Below are positions 1 to 8,044 of a stretch of DNA of 64,000 nucleotides, piece after piece. The number at the start of each line of letters is the position of its first letter. Position 1 is the stretch's first letter. The notes beneath the pieces are model-generated. The model made no database searches and had not been told where the DNA came from. It saw nothing but the letters and a program-made list of their open reading frames with translations. Source of the stretch: Pseudomonas fluorescens (GTDB lineage Bacteria > Pseudomonadota > Gammaproteobacteria > Pseudomonadales > Pseudomonadaceae); contig NZ_VCNJ01000024.1 in assembly GCF_005938625.1 (NCBI RefSeq), positions 124,001-188,000 of the forward strand, given 5' to 3'. The position numbers and the translations under genes are program-made.

Positions 1-2
1 TG

Positions 3-452
3 CCTCCGCTGGCCGTGCTCGCGATTGCCTTGGGCGTCCTCGGCATCGGCAGTGGCCCGGCAATCTTCGCTTTGTTCCTCGCCTCCCTGTTGCCGATTGT
101 GCGCAACACCTACGAAGGCCTGAAAAACGTACAGGGCTCGCTGAAAGAAGCAGCCGTCGGCATCGGCATGACCCCGCGCCAAGTGCTGTGGAAAGTCGAA
201 TTGCCCAACGCGGTGCCGATCATTGTCGGTGGTGTGCGCGTGGCTTTGGCGATCAACGTCGGCACCGCGCCGCTGGCCTTCCTGATCGGTGCCAACAGCC
301 TCGGCAGCCTGATCTTCCCCGGCATCGCCCTGAACAATCAGCCGCAACTGCTGCTCGGCGCCGCGTGCACCGCACTGCTGGCCTTGCTGCTCGATGGCGT
401 CGTCACCCTCGCCAGCCGCCTCTGGCTGGAACGCGGTTTGCGCCCGTCTTAA
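3..452 (+). CDS. Osmoprotectant ABC transporter permease, 3' part (5' end outside window)
   Basis: This is the C-terminal part of an inner-membrane permease; the reading frame is open from the window edge, so the start is missing. The stretch EAAVGIGMTPRQVLWKVELP (about residue 45 of the visible part) is the EAA loop that contacts the ATPase in binding-protein-dependent importers, and hydrophobic helices flank it. It resembles the second permease of the OpuC/OsmVWXY/YehWXYZ family. The binding-protein gene begins 20 bases downstream and a second permease and an ATPase follow, so all four belong to one operon. The substrate (glycine betaine, choline or a relative) is inferred from the family. 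Confidence 0.85.
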   Translation, partial: PPLAVLAIALGVLGIGSGPAIFALFLASLLPIVRNTYEGLKNVQGSLKEAAVGIGMTPRQVLWKVELPNAVPIIVGGVRVALAINVGTAPLAFLIGANSLGSLIFPGIALNNQPQLLLGAACTALLALLLDGVVTLASRLWLERGLRPS

Positions 453-472
453 GGCTTTGTGAAGGAATACCT

Positions 473-1366
473 ATGAAACGATTGAGCTTGATTCTGGGCT
501 GTATCCTGCTGTTCGCAGGCGTCGCCCAAGCCGCTGAAAAACCGGTTATCCGCCTCGGCGCACGAGTATTTACCGAGCAGACCCTGCTCGCCGAAATCAC
601 CGCGCAATACCTGCGCAGCAAAGGCTACGACGCGCAGATCACCGGTGGTCTGGGCAGCAACCTCGCCCGCAGCGCCCACGAAAGCGGGCAACTGGACATG
701 CTCTGGGAGTACACCGGCGTATCGCTGGTGGCCTACAACCATGTCACCGAAAAACTCGACAGCGCCCAGTCCTACGCCCGGGTGAAAGAACTCGACGCGA
801 AAAAAGGCCTGGTCTGGCTGACTCCGTCGAAATTCAGCAACACCTACGCCCTCGCCCTGCCGAAAAAAGTCGCCGAGGAATATCCACAGATCAACAACAT
901 CAGCCAGTTGAACGAAGTGCTGCGCGCCGAGGCCAAGACCAATCATCTGGTGGCGCTGGATACCGAGTTCGCCAACCGCTCCGACGGTCTGATCGGCATG
1001 GTCGATCTCTACGGCATGAACCTGACCCGCAAGAACATCCGCCAGATGGACGCGGGCCTGGTTTACACCGCGCTGCGTAACGGCCAGGTGTTCGCCGGTC
1101 TGGTCTACACCACCGACGGGCGTCTCAACGCCTTTGGCCTCAAGTTGCTGGAAGACGACAAGCATTACTTCCCCGACTACACCGCCGCGCCGGTGGTGCG
1201 TCAGGCCTACCTCGACGCGCACCCGCAACTGGCCGAGCAACTCAAGCCGCTGGCCGAACTGTTCGACGACGAAACCATGCGCCAGCTCAACGCGCGGGTC
1301 GATGTCGATCACGAAAGCCCCTCGAAAGTGGCCGCCGATTTCCTGCGCCAGCACCCACTTAACTAA
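473..1366 (+). CDS. Osmoprotectant (betaine/choline-type) ABC transporter substrate-binding protein
   Basis: A 297-residue periplasmic binding protein. It begins with a Sec signal peptide (MKRLSLILGCILLFAGVAQA, cleavage near residue 20). The mature part opens with IRLGARVFTEQTLLAEI and contains TGGLGSN, LDMLWEYTG and FSNTYALALP, which are typical of the OpuAC/OsmX/OpuCC class. The ATG at 473 is chosen because GAAGGAA precedes it and the signal peptide starts there; longer upstream readings overlap the permease. It sits between two permease genes. It should deliver a quaternary-amine osmoprotectant to the membrane complex; the exact ligand cannot be read from the sequence. Confidence 0.88.
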   Translation: MKRLSLILGCILLFAGVAQAAEKPVIRLGARVFTEQTLLAEITAQYLRSKGYDAQITGGLGSNLARSAHESGQLDMLWEYTGVSLVAYNHVTEKLDSAQSYARVKELDAKKGLVWLTPSKFSNTYALALPKKVAEEYPQINNISQLNEVLRAEAKTNHLVALDTEFANRSDGLIGMVDLYGMNLTRKNIRQMDAGLVYTALRNGQVFAGLVYTTDGRLNAFGLKLLEDDKHYFPDYTAAPVVRQAYLDAHPQLAEQLKPLAELFDDETMRQLNARVDVDHESPSKVAADFLRQHPLN

Positions 1367-1378
1367 GGAGGAAAAGTC

Positions 1379-2032
1379 ATGGAATTTCTGAACGCCTTTT
1401 CCCACCTCGACTGGCAGCAGGTGATGCACCTGACCTGGCAGCACATCACCCTCGTCGGCATTGCCGTGACCCTGGCGATTGTCGTTGGCGTGCCATTGGG
1501 CATTCTGATGACGCGATTTCCGACTCTCGCCGGTCCATTGCAAGCCAGCGCCACGGTGCTGCTGACCGTGCCGTCGATTGCCCTGTTCGGTCTGCTGCTG
1601 CCGTTCTACTCCAAGTTCGGCCAGGGCCTCGGGCCGATGCCGGCGATCACTGCAGTATTTCTCTATTCATTGCTGCCGATCATGCGTAACACCTACCTCG
1701 CCCTGACCGGTGTAGAACCGGGCATCCGTGAAGCCGCACGCGGCATCGGCATGACCTTCGGCCAGCGCCTGCGCATGGTCGAACTGCCGATCGCCGTGCC
1801 GGTGATCCTCGCTGGCGTGCGTACCGCCGTGGTGATGAACATCGGCGTAATGACCATCGCCGCGACCATCGGCGCCGGCGGCCTCGGTGTGTTGATCCTC
1901 GCCTCCATCAGCCGCAGTGACATGTCGATGCTCATCGTCGGCGCACTGCTGGTCAGTCTTCTGGCGATCTTCGCCGACCTTCTCCTGCAGTGGCTGCAAC
2001 GTACGCTGACTCCAAAAGGACTCCTCAAATGA
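1379..2032 (+). CDS. Osmoprotectant ABC transporter permease
   Basis: A 217-residue inner-membrane permease with about five to six hydrophobic helices. The EAA loop is REAARGIGMTFGQRLRMVELP near residue 120. A strong ribosome site (AAGGAGG) lies just before the ATG, 12 bases after the binding-protein stop. Its last codons overlap the ATPase start (ATGA, 2029-2032), so the two are probably translationally coupled. The length matches the first permease of OpuC/OsmW-type importers. Together with the upstream permease it would form a heterodimeric channel. Confidence 0.88.
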   Translation: MEFLNAFSHLDWQQVMHLTWQHITLVGIAVTLAIVVGVPLGILMTRFPTLAGPLQASATVLLTVPSIALFGLLLPFYSKFGQGLGPMPAITAVFLYSLLPIMRNTYLALTGVEPGIREAARGIGMTFGQRLRMVELPIAVPVILAGVRTAVVMNIGVMTIAATIGAGGLGVLILASISRSDMSMLIVGALLVSLLAIFADLLLQWLQRTLTPKGLLK

Positions 2033-3186
2033 TCGAACTTCAAAACCTCAGCAAAACTTTTCAAAGCAACGGCAAAGATGTCAAAGCCGTGGACTCGGTG
2101 AGCCTGACCGTCAATGAAGGCGAAATCTGTGTGTTCCTCGGGCCATCGGGTTGCGGCAAAAGCACCACGCTGAAAATGATCAACCGCCTGATCAAACCGA
2201 CCTCGGGCAAGATCCTCATCAATGGCGAAGACACCACCGATCTCGACGAAGTGACCCTGCGTCGCAACATCGGTTACGTGATCCAGCAGATTGGTCTGTT
2301 CCCGAACATGACCATCGAAGAAAACATCGTCGTCGTGCCGAAACTGCTCGGCTGGGACAAACAGAAATGCCACGACCGCGCCCGCGAGTTGATGAGCATG
2401 ATCAAGCTGGAGCCCAAGCAGTATCTGCATCGTTATCCGCGCGAACTGTCCGGTGGCCAGCAACAGCGCATCGGCGTGATCCGTGCACTGGCAGCGGATG
2501 CGCCACTGCTGTTGATGGACGAACCATTCGGCGCGGTCGACCCGATCAACCGCGAGATGATTCAGAACGAGTTCTTCGAGATGCAGCGCGCGCTGAACAA
2601 GACCGTGATCATGGTCAGCCACGACATCGACGAAGCGATCAAACTCGGCGACAAGATCGCGATTTTCCGCGCCGGCAAACTGCTGCAGATCGATCATCCG
2701 GACACGCTGCTCGCGCACCCGGCAGACGACTTTGTCAGCAACTTCGTCGGTCAGGACAGCACGCTCAAGCGTCTGTTATTGGTGAAAGCCGAAGATGCGG
2801 CGGACAACGCGCCGTCGGTGAGCCCGGAAACCCCGGTGGCCGATGCGCTGGAATTGATGGACGAACATGACCGTCGCTATGTGGTCGTCACCTGTGCCGA
2901 GAACAAGGCGTTGGGCTATGTGCGTCGTCGTGATCTGCATCGTCAGACCGGCACTTGCGCGCAGTTCCTGCGTGAGTTCAACGCCACGGCGGCGTACGAC
3001 GAGCATTTGCGCATCCTGCTGTCGCGGATGTACGAGTTCAATCGTTCGTGGCTGCCGGTGATGGATGCCGAGCGGGTGTTCCTCGGTGAAGTGACGCAGG
3101 AGTCGATTGCGGCTTATCTGAGTTCGGGTCGTTCGCGCGGGATGAAGACCAGTATCGTCTCGCCGGCTGAGGCGGTGGTCGCCTGA
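2029..3186 (+). CDS. Osmoprotectant ABC transporter ATP-binding protein with C-terminal CBS domains
   Basis: A 385-residue ATPase that powers the importer. Walker A is GPSGCGKST (near residue 36), the signature is LSGGQQQR and Walker B is LLLMDEPFGAVD. After about residue 245 come two CBS-like segments (SPETPVADALELMDEHDRRYVVV and the C-terminal part). In OpuA/OpuC-type ATPases such domains sense ionic strength or second messengers. The ATG at 2029 overlaps the permease stop and starts MIELQNLSKTF; a longer reading from 1990 would run into the permease. It is the last gene of the operon; a REP pair follows within 25 bases. Confidence 0.9.
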   Translation: MIELQNLSKTFQSNGKDVKAVDSVSLTVNEGEICVFLGPSGCGKSTTLKMINRLIKPTSGKILINGEDTTDLDEVTLRRNIGYVIQQIGLFPNMTIEENIVVVPKLLGWDKQKCHDRARELMSMIKLEPKQYLHRYPRELSGGQQQRIGVIRALAADAPLLLMDEPFGAVDPINREMIQNEFFEMQRALNKTVIMVSHDIDEAIKLGDKIAIFRAGKLLQIDHPDTLLAHPADDFVSNFVGQDSTLKRLLLVKAEDAADNAPSVSPETPVADALELMDEHDRRYVVVTCAENKALGYVRRRDLHRQTGTCAQFLREFNATAAYDEHLRILLSRMYEFNRSWLPVMDAERVFLGEVTQESIAAYLSSGRSRGMKTSIVSPAEAVVA

Positions 3187-3207
3187 TTAACCGGTAAAAC
3201 ACAAAAC

Positions 3208-3301
3208 CCTGTGGGAGCGAGCTTGCTCGCGAAAGCGAAATATCAGTCAACAACGATGTCGACTGTGAAAATGCCTTCGCGAGCAAGCTCGCTCCCACAG
3301 G
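3208..3301. repeat. REP doublet (REPIN-like), copy 1
   Basis: Two inverted arms (CTGTGGGAGCGAGCTTGCTC and its mirror ending GCTCCCACAG) enclose about 45 bases that include ATATCAGTCAACAACGATGTC. The arms can fold into a long hairpin. Near-identical elements occur at 11262, 16020, 24287 and 30314. It lies in the gap after the importer operon, where such elements may stabilise or end transcripts. No transposase is nearby. Confidence 0.9.
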
Positions 3302-3695
3302 ATCCGGGTGATTTTTTCTTCACTCATCAGACGGAAAAGAATCTCAACACCGAATAAGCTCACAGCCTATCTTTAGCGACCTGCGAAACAGCCAAAATCC
3401 ATCTCAAACCGCTCTCTCGCCGCCAACGTCGCCGATGTTGCCGCCATCACACTTATCCACGACTTCGCCGACATAATCCGCGAACGTGCAGGTATTTTTA
3501 ACACTGGAAAATTCTCGGGGAACATCTGTCCGTCATCTCGGTCGGCTACAAAGAGTGATGAACGCGACGCACGTCAGAAGCGTGCAAAAACGCGACATTT
3601 TTAGTTGATCTCACGCCCCTCACGCCCTAAAGTTCGCGCCGAACGTCCATGCTGGAAACGATCCATCCGGCTCAAGTACTGACGACGAGACAGCA
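3302..3695. other. Intergenic stretch with no recognised gene
   Basis: About 390 bases between the REP doublet and the leader terminator. Short open frames exist on the minus strand (3601-3802) but have no ribosome site, no recognisable domain and no neighbour logic. A promoter for the decarboxylase gene or for a short leader RNA probably lies here; I could not single one out. Confidence 0.5.
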
Positions 3696-3731
3696 AGGCC
3701 AAGGGAAAGCTGCACATCCCATGGCCTTTTT
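3696..3731 (+). terminator. Intrinsic terminator in the leader of the decarboxylase gene
   Basis: AGGCCAAGGGA and TCCCATGGCCT form an 11-bp stem with one mismatch around a 10-base loop, followed directly by TTTTT. It points at the decarboxylase gene, whose ATG is 105 bases further on, and is far from the upstream operon (510 bases). It could be an attenuator or the 3' end of a small RNA. Confidence 0.65.
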
Positions 3732-3836
3732 GCTTTCGGCGACATGCCTTGGGAAGTAGGCGAACCAAAGTGGGGATACGGAGGGCGTTCATTTGCACCC
3801 ATTGATTAACTTAGTTTGCCAGTAGGAGTTCCCAGC

Positions 3837-5000
3837 ATGTCGATCCAGGTCGAAGACTATTTCGCGCGCGCTACATTCGACAAAATGAAGGCGTTCGCCG
3901 ATAAACAGGAAACCCCGTTCGTGGTGATCGACACCGCGATGATCAGCCAGGCCTACGATGACCTGCGCGCCGGTTTCGAATTCGCCAAGGTCTACTACGC
4001 GGTCAAGGCCAACCCGGCCGTCGAGATCATCGACCTGCTCAAAGAGAAAGGTTCGAGCTTCGACATCGCCTCGATCTATGAGCTGGACAAGGTGATGGAT
4101 CGCGGCGTCAGCGCCGACCGTATCAGCTACGGCAACACCATCAAGAAATCCAAGGACATCCGCTACTTCTACGAGAAGGGCGTGCGTCTGTTCTCCACCG
4201 ACTCCGAAGCCGACCTGCGCAACATCGCCAAGGCTGCACCGGGCTCGAAAGTCTATGTGCGCATCCTCACCGAAGGCTCGACCACGGCTGACTGGCCACT
4301 GTCGCGCAAATTCGGCTGCCAGACCGACATGGCCATGGACCTGCTGATCCTCGCCCGCGATCTGGGCCTGGTGCCTTACGGCATCTCCTTCCACGTCGGT
4401 TCGCAGCAGCGCGACATCAGCGTCTGGGACGCGGCGATCGCCAAGGTCAAAGTGATCTTCGAGCGTTTGAAAGAAGAAGACGGTATTCACCTCAAGCTGA
4501 TCAACATGGGCGGTGGCTTCCCGGCCAACTACATCACCCGCACCAACAGTCTGGAAACCTACGCCGAAGAAATCATCCGCTTCCTGAAAGAAGACTTCGG
4601 TGATGATCTGCCGGAAATCATTCTTGAGCCAGGCCGTTCGTTGATCGCCAACGCCGGTATTCTGGTCAGCGAAGTGGTATTGGTTGCACGCAAGTCGCGC
4701 ACTGCCGTCGAGCGTTGGGTGTATACCGATGTGGGCAAGTTCTCTGGCCTGATCGAAACCATGGACGAAGCGATCAAGTTTCCGATCTGGACCGAGAAGA
4801 AAGGCGAGATGGAAGAAGTGGTCATCGCCGGCCCGACCTGCGACAGCGCCGACATCATGTACGAGAACTACAAATACGGTCTGCCGCTGAACCTGGCGAT
4901 CGGTGATCGGTTGTACTGGCTGTCGACTGGTGCGTACACCACCAGTTACAGCGCCGTTGAGTTCAATGGCTTTCCGCCGTTGAAGTCATATTACGTATAA
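3837..5000 (+). CDS. speC: Ornithine/lysine decarboxylase, PLP-dependent, alanine-racemase fold
   Basis: A 387-residue pyridoxal-phosphate enzyme of the eukaryotic-type ornithine decarboxylase group, making putrescine (or cadaverine) from ornithine (or lysine). The PLP lysine lies in YYAVKANP near residue 57; the phosphate-binding glycines are NMGGGFP, the PLP-contacting glutamate is in LEPGRSL and the catalytic cysteine is in GPTCDSAD. The ATG at 3837 is preceded by AGTAGGAG and starts MSIQVEDYF; the in-frame ATG 21 bases upstream has no good site. An intrinsic terminator upstream suggests regulation in the leader, and a terminator follows. PA4519 of P. aeruginosa is the likely counterpart. 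Substrate preference is not decidable here. Confidence 0.9.
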   Translation: MSIQVEDYFARATFDKMKAFADKQETPFVVIDTAMISQAYDDLRAGFEFAKVYYAVKANPAVEIIDLLKEKGSSFDIASIYELDKVMDRGVSADRISYGNTIKKSKDIRYFYEKGVRLFSTDSEADLRNIAKAAPGSKVYVRILTEGSTTADWPLSRKFGCQTDMAMDLLILARDLGLVPYGISFHVGSQQRDISVWDAAIAKVKVIFERLKEEDGIHLKLINMGGGFPANYITRTNSLETYAEEIIRFLKEDFGDDLPEIILEPGRSLIANAGILVSEVVLVARKSRTAVERWVYTDVGKFSGLIETMDEAIKFPIWTEKKGEMEEVVIAGPTCDSADIMYENYKYGLPLNLAIGDRLYWLSTGAYTTSYSAVEFNGFPPLKSYYV

Positions 5001-5015
5001 TAGTTCTCCCCCCCA

Positions 5016-5047
5016 AAACCCGTGCCCAGGCACGGGTTTTTTTTATT
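5016..5047 (+). terminator. Intrinsic terminator of the decarboxylase gene
   Basis: AAAACCCGTGCC-CAG-GCACGGGTTTTTTTT: a compact GC-rich stem with a run of T, 16 bases after the stop codon. Confidence 0.93.
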
Positions 5048-5160
5048 TCAATACTGAAACAACAACTCCCCACCAACAACAAGTTACATAGAAAACATAT
5101 ACCTCGCCTGCAAACAAACTCTAATCTAAGAACTCAATATCACTTGAAAAGGATTAAAAA

Positions 5161-6216
5161 GTGCAAACGAGTTCAACCAAATCAATTACAAAAAACGATA
5201 TAAAGAAAATCAAGGACTATATCTCTACCGCGCAATCACTGCCCCGAACGATCGCGGATGTAGAAACCCAGTTACAGGTAAAACATACCGGCATTGTCGG
5301 CCTAGAGCCATTTGACGTTGTCGAACTTAACCATAAGGTCATCAACAACGCCAACGCGTGGGGTGATATCGAATACTCCATGAAGCGCGTCGGCGGCAGC
5401 CTGGCAGCCTTCTCGGAGGACCTGGAAAACTTTGGCCAGGAAATTATCGACGCCATCGCAACCATGCCCGGTTACTTGAATTATCTCGGCACCATCAGCA
5501 CGCTCACCGAGGATGAAATAAACAGTCTGCCGCCATTGGAAATAGGCAAGTCGGAGAAAAACCGATTTGGCTCCATTCAGGAATCGCTGTTGTTTATCGC
5601 CGACTCCATTGATGAGAAGAAGCTGAACAGTCAGGACGTGATACTGCGCTTACAGTACTTCAAGGCCGAGCTCAACAATATCGTCGCTCCCGGCATCGGC
5701 AGCAAGATGAAACTCGCCAACAATAACGAGATCAATCGGCAGATCACCGATTTGAACTTGGCCATTGATAAAGCTCAAGCGCGCCTCGATGAGAAGATTC
5801 GAGAGGCCGAACCAAATTTCTTCGAGCACTTCCTGGCTTTTGTAAGCCCCTACCCGAAGGGTGTTTATCAAACGCTGGAATTATTCGAGATTAAAAATAT
5901 TGCTCCGTTGCGCGAGCAACGGGACCAACTGGTAGAACAGGTTAAACAAAAAGACATTCTCGCCGGCACTCTTCTGCAGTTGCACGCTGACCTTGACAGT
6001 CTTTTAATCTATGTAGACGGCGCCATTCAGAGCACGTCGCAACTTGAAACAGTCTGGGTAACAATCTCCGAGTATATCGACTCTTCAAAAAACAAAGTAA
6101 TGGGCATGCATGACTTCCTCACCCTCAGAAGTTTCGTTTCAAGTTTGCGTGTTGTCTTGAAAAACTGGAAGACCATCCAAAACAACTCGAATGCACTGAT
6201 CGCCGCCTTCGACTGA
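5161..6216 (+). CDS. Putative XaxA-like component of an alpha-xenorhabdolysin-type binary toxin
   Basis: A 351-residue protein predicted from its composition to be almost wholly helical, with long heptad-like stretches and no signal peptide. The start is GTG, preceded by AAAAGGATTAAAAA. A hydrophobic/aromatic patch (NFFEHFLAFVSPYPKGVYQT, residues 219-238) sits between two helical arms, as expected for the head of a ClyA-like pore former. The C-terminal pattern LETVWVTISEYIDSS is like what I remember of XaxA-family proteins. A second helical gene follows after 32 bases with its own ribosome site, matching the two-gene layout of xaxAB. The upstream DNA is AT-rich. The family call is by eye; a generic coiled-coil protein is the alternative. 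Confidence 0.55.
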   Translation: MQTSSTKSITKNDIKKIKDYISTAQSLPRTIADVETQLQVKHTGIVGLEPFDVVELNHKVINNANAWGDIEYSMKRVGGSLAAFSEDLENFGQEIIDAIATMPGYLNYLGTISTLTEDEINSLPPLEIGKSEKNRFGSIQESLLFIADSIDEKKLNSQDVILRLQYFKAELNNIVAPGIGSKMKLANNNEINRQITDLNLAIDKAQARLDEKIREAEPNFFEHFLAFVSPYPKGVYQTLELFEIKNIAPLREQRDQLVEQVKQKDILAGTLLQLHADLDSLLIYVDGAIQSTSQLETVWVTISEYIDSSKNKVMGMHDFLTLRSFVSSLRVVLKNWKTIQNNSNALIAAFD

Positions 6217-6248
6217 CTCATATAAAAAACAACGAAAAGGATATTCTT

Positions 6249-7250
6249 ATGACACTTGCGAGTTACCAGCTCCCCGAGCTGACCACAGTTAACGACAGTC
6301 GTGAAGCCATCCGATATCAAGCGATTGTGGGCTCCGCCAATTTGTACATCAAAGCCCTGGGCGACGAGCTGCTTGGCCTCAACGCAGCCGTTGGCCACGC
6401 GGATCAGCTGGCCGCCAACGCCATAACCAGCGCTATCGTCGCACTGGAAACCGATGATCTGCGCGAGAACCTGCAAGCCCTGACAGCGTTGATGGCGCGT
6501 CAAACAGACACCCAGACCAAGGAAGCCATCAAGGTCTATTCGACAATCTCCAGCCAACTGATGGACCTGTGCACTGACCAGATTTCGCAATTGCACGCAA
6601 GACTCGAAGACGGCGTTTACAACGTCCAGAGCGCAAGCATCAGCAACAATCGTTTCCGGCTCGCGGAACTTGCCGACGCCAGAGTCGTTCTGGAGCAGCA
6701 ACTCATCACCGAGCAAGCGCCCATCGTCCAAATGAATGCTGATTTGCTCGTGCTGAACAATGCGATCAAGGAGTTCGAGAAGCTGACAATTATCGACCGC
6801 CTGAAACCACTGCTGGATCAATTAAAGACTTTGCTTGGCAAAGACGCATCAACGCCGCAAAGCGCCGCGATGGAGGCCGGCATCATTGTTGCCAACAAAT
6901 TTCTGGACGAGGCCAACGAGCTGATCAAATACCAGAGCCTGACCAAAGCCCGGGACGTCATTCAGAACCGCATCTCGCAGCGTGAGGAACGCGTGTCGTC
7001 TCTGACAAGCCAGTTGCGTGAAAACGACAACAGAACCCGGCAATTGAATGACACGCAAAAAGTCATTCCCCACCGACAGGTTTATGTCAGTGAAACCAAC
7101 AAACTGATCGACGCGCTGTATGCCTTTCTCGATACGGTCATGTATACGTCTCGCGATGACATCCTGGCACGCGGCGAACTCATGCTCAAAAACAGCCAGG
7201 CACTGCTCAGGTATATGAACAAGCTTCAGGGACGCTGGCTACGCGGTTGA
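6249..7250 (+). CDS. Putative XaxB-like component of an alpha-xenorhabdolysin-type binary toxin
   Basis: A 333-residue, largely helical protein without signal peptide or clear membrane helix. ATG 6249 follows AAAAGGATATTCTT. Heptad-like segments lie at about residues 125-180 and 225-270. The candidate membrane-inserting region is the weakly hydrophobic stretch around residues 175-225 (KLTIIDRLKPLLDQLKTLL and after). The C-terminal pattern RQVYVSETNKLIDALYAFLD is like what I recall of XaxB/binary-cytotoxin components. It is surely co-transcribed with the gene before it. In Xenorhabdus both proteins are needed to form a pore; here activity is inferred only from size, fold and pairing. Confidence 0.55.
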   Translation: MTLASYQLPELTTVNDSREAIRYQAIVGSANLYIKALGDELLGLNAAVGHADQLAANAITSAIVALETDDLRENLQALTALMARQTDTQTKEAIKVYSTISSQLMDLCTDQISQLHARLEDGVYNVQSASISNNRFRLAELADARVVLEQQLITEQAPIVQMNADLLVLNNAIKEFEKLTIIDRLKPLLDQLKTLLGKDASTPQSAAMEAGIIVANKFLDEANELIKYQSLTKARDVIQNRISQREERVSSLTSQLRENDNRTRQLNDTQKVIPHRQVYVSETNKLIDALYAFLDTVMYTSRDDILARGELMLKNSQALLRYMNKLQGRWLRG

Positions 7251-7257
7251 TCGCCAT

Positions 7258-7290
7258 CCGTTGCCCCTCATTGCAGATGAGGGGCAACGG
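7258..7290. terminator. Perfect hairpin between the convergent toxin and Sel1 genes
   Basis: CCGTTGCCCCTCAT and its exact complement enclose TGCAG, a 14-bp stem. It has no T-run on either side, so it is a weak or factor-assisted terminator at best. It overlaps the last codons of the minus-strand Sel1 gene. Confidence 0.55.
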
Positions 7291-8044
7291 TCCGGGACTC
7301 CAGTAAAGTCATCCTCTGACGATAGGCCTGAGCCATGCTGCGGATATCCGGATGCGGGGAGGCAAGCAGCGACTCACTGCTGACACGAAGAAAAGCCAGG
7401 TTGCCTTTGCTCATTGCTTCACCCAACCAATTGAGAGCTTCTTCGATCCGCCCCTCACCCGCCAACACCGCAGCAAAACTGAACTGCCCTCGAAAATCCC
7501 CACCCTCGGCCGAACGTCGATACCAGTCGCGAGCCGCCGCCGCATCCACCGGGCATGCCTGCCCTTCTTCCAGATACCGCCCAAGCAGGTTCATCGATTT
7601 CGCATGTCTCCGCTCGGCAGCGCACCGATACAGCGCCAACGCCCGCGAATGATTCATCGCGACGCCCCGCCCGGTCGCCAGCAAATTGGCGAGGTTGTAC
7701 ATTGCCCAATCCAGCCCGGCTTCCGCTGCGATCCGATAGTGCTGCGCGGCAATCGACGCATCCGCAGCCACGCCCCAGCCATGCTCATGACAACGCCCGA
7801 GCATGTTGCGCGCCATCAGGTGCCCGCGCTCGGCCGCGATGCCGAACCAACGCAGCGCCAGCGACTGATCCTGCGCGATGCCCTGACCATCCAGCAGGAT
7901 CTGCCCGAGCAACGCCTGCGCTTCAACTTCACCTTCACCCGCCGCGAGCAGAATCGCCTGTGCGGCTCGGGCCGGGCTCTGCTCGAGCATGGCACTGAGT
8001 TGCGCACCGCTGAGGACCTCCTCGCGACGTATTTGGAAAGTCAT
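7268..8044 (-). CDS. Sel1-like repeat protein
   Basis: A 258-residue protein built from about five Sel1-type TPR repeats of roughly 36 residues: AQALLGQILLDGQGI, ARNMLGRCHEHGWGV, AMYNLANLLATGRGV, SMNLLGRYLEEGQAC and a degenerate last copy. Each repeat ends in the usual ALRWFGIAAERG-like helix. Such repeats bind other proteins and carry no catalytic site. The start overlaps the piuC stop (ATGA, 8041-8044), so the two are translationally coupled. Linkage to piuC suggests a role around iron uptake or the dioxygenase, but the function is unknown. Confidence 0.8.
   Translation of the reverse strand: MTFQIRREEVLSGAQLSAMLEQSPARAAQAILLAAGEGEVEAQALLGQILLDGQGIAQDQSLALRWFGIAAERGHLMARNMLGRCHEHGWGVAADASIAAQHYRIAAEAGLDWAMYNLANLLATGRGVAMNHSRALALYRCAAERRHAKSMNLLGRYLEEGQACPVDAAAARDWYRRSAEGGDFRGQFSFAAVLAGEGRIEEALNWLGEAMSKGNLAFLRVSSESLLASPHPDIRSMAQAYRQRMTLLESRTVAPHLQ

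Noticed and set aside
188..472. Upstream extension of the binding-protein frame to 188
   Set aside because: It overlaps the permease gene and the real signal peptide begins at 473 with a good ribosome site.
3601..3802. Two overlapping minus-strand frames of 60-65 codons before the decarboxylase gene
   Set aside because: No start signal, no recognisable sequence, and they cover the terminator stem on the other strand.
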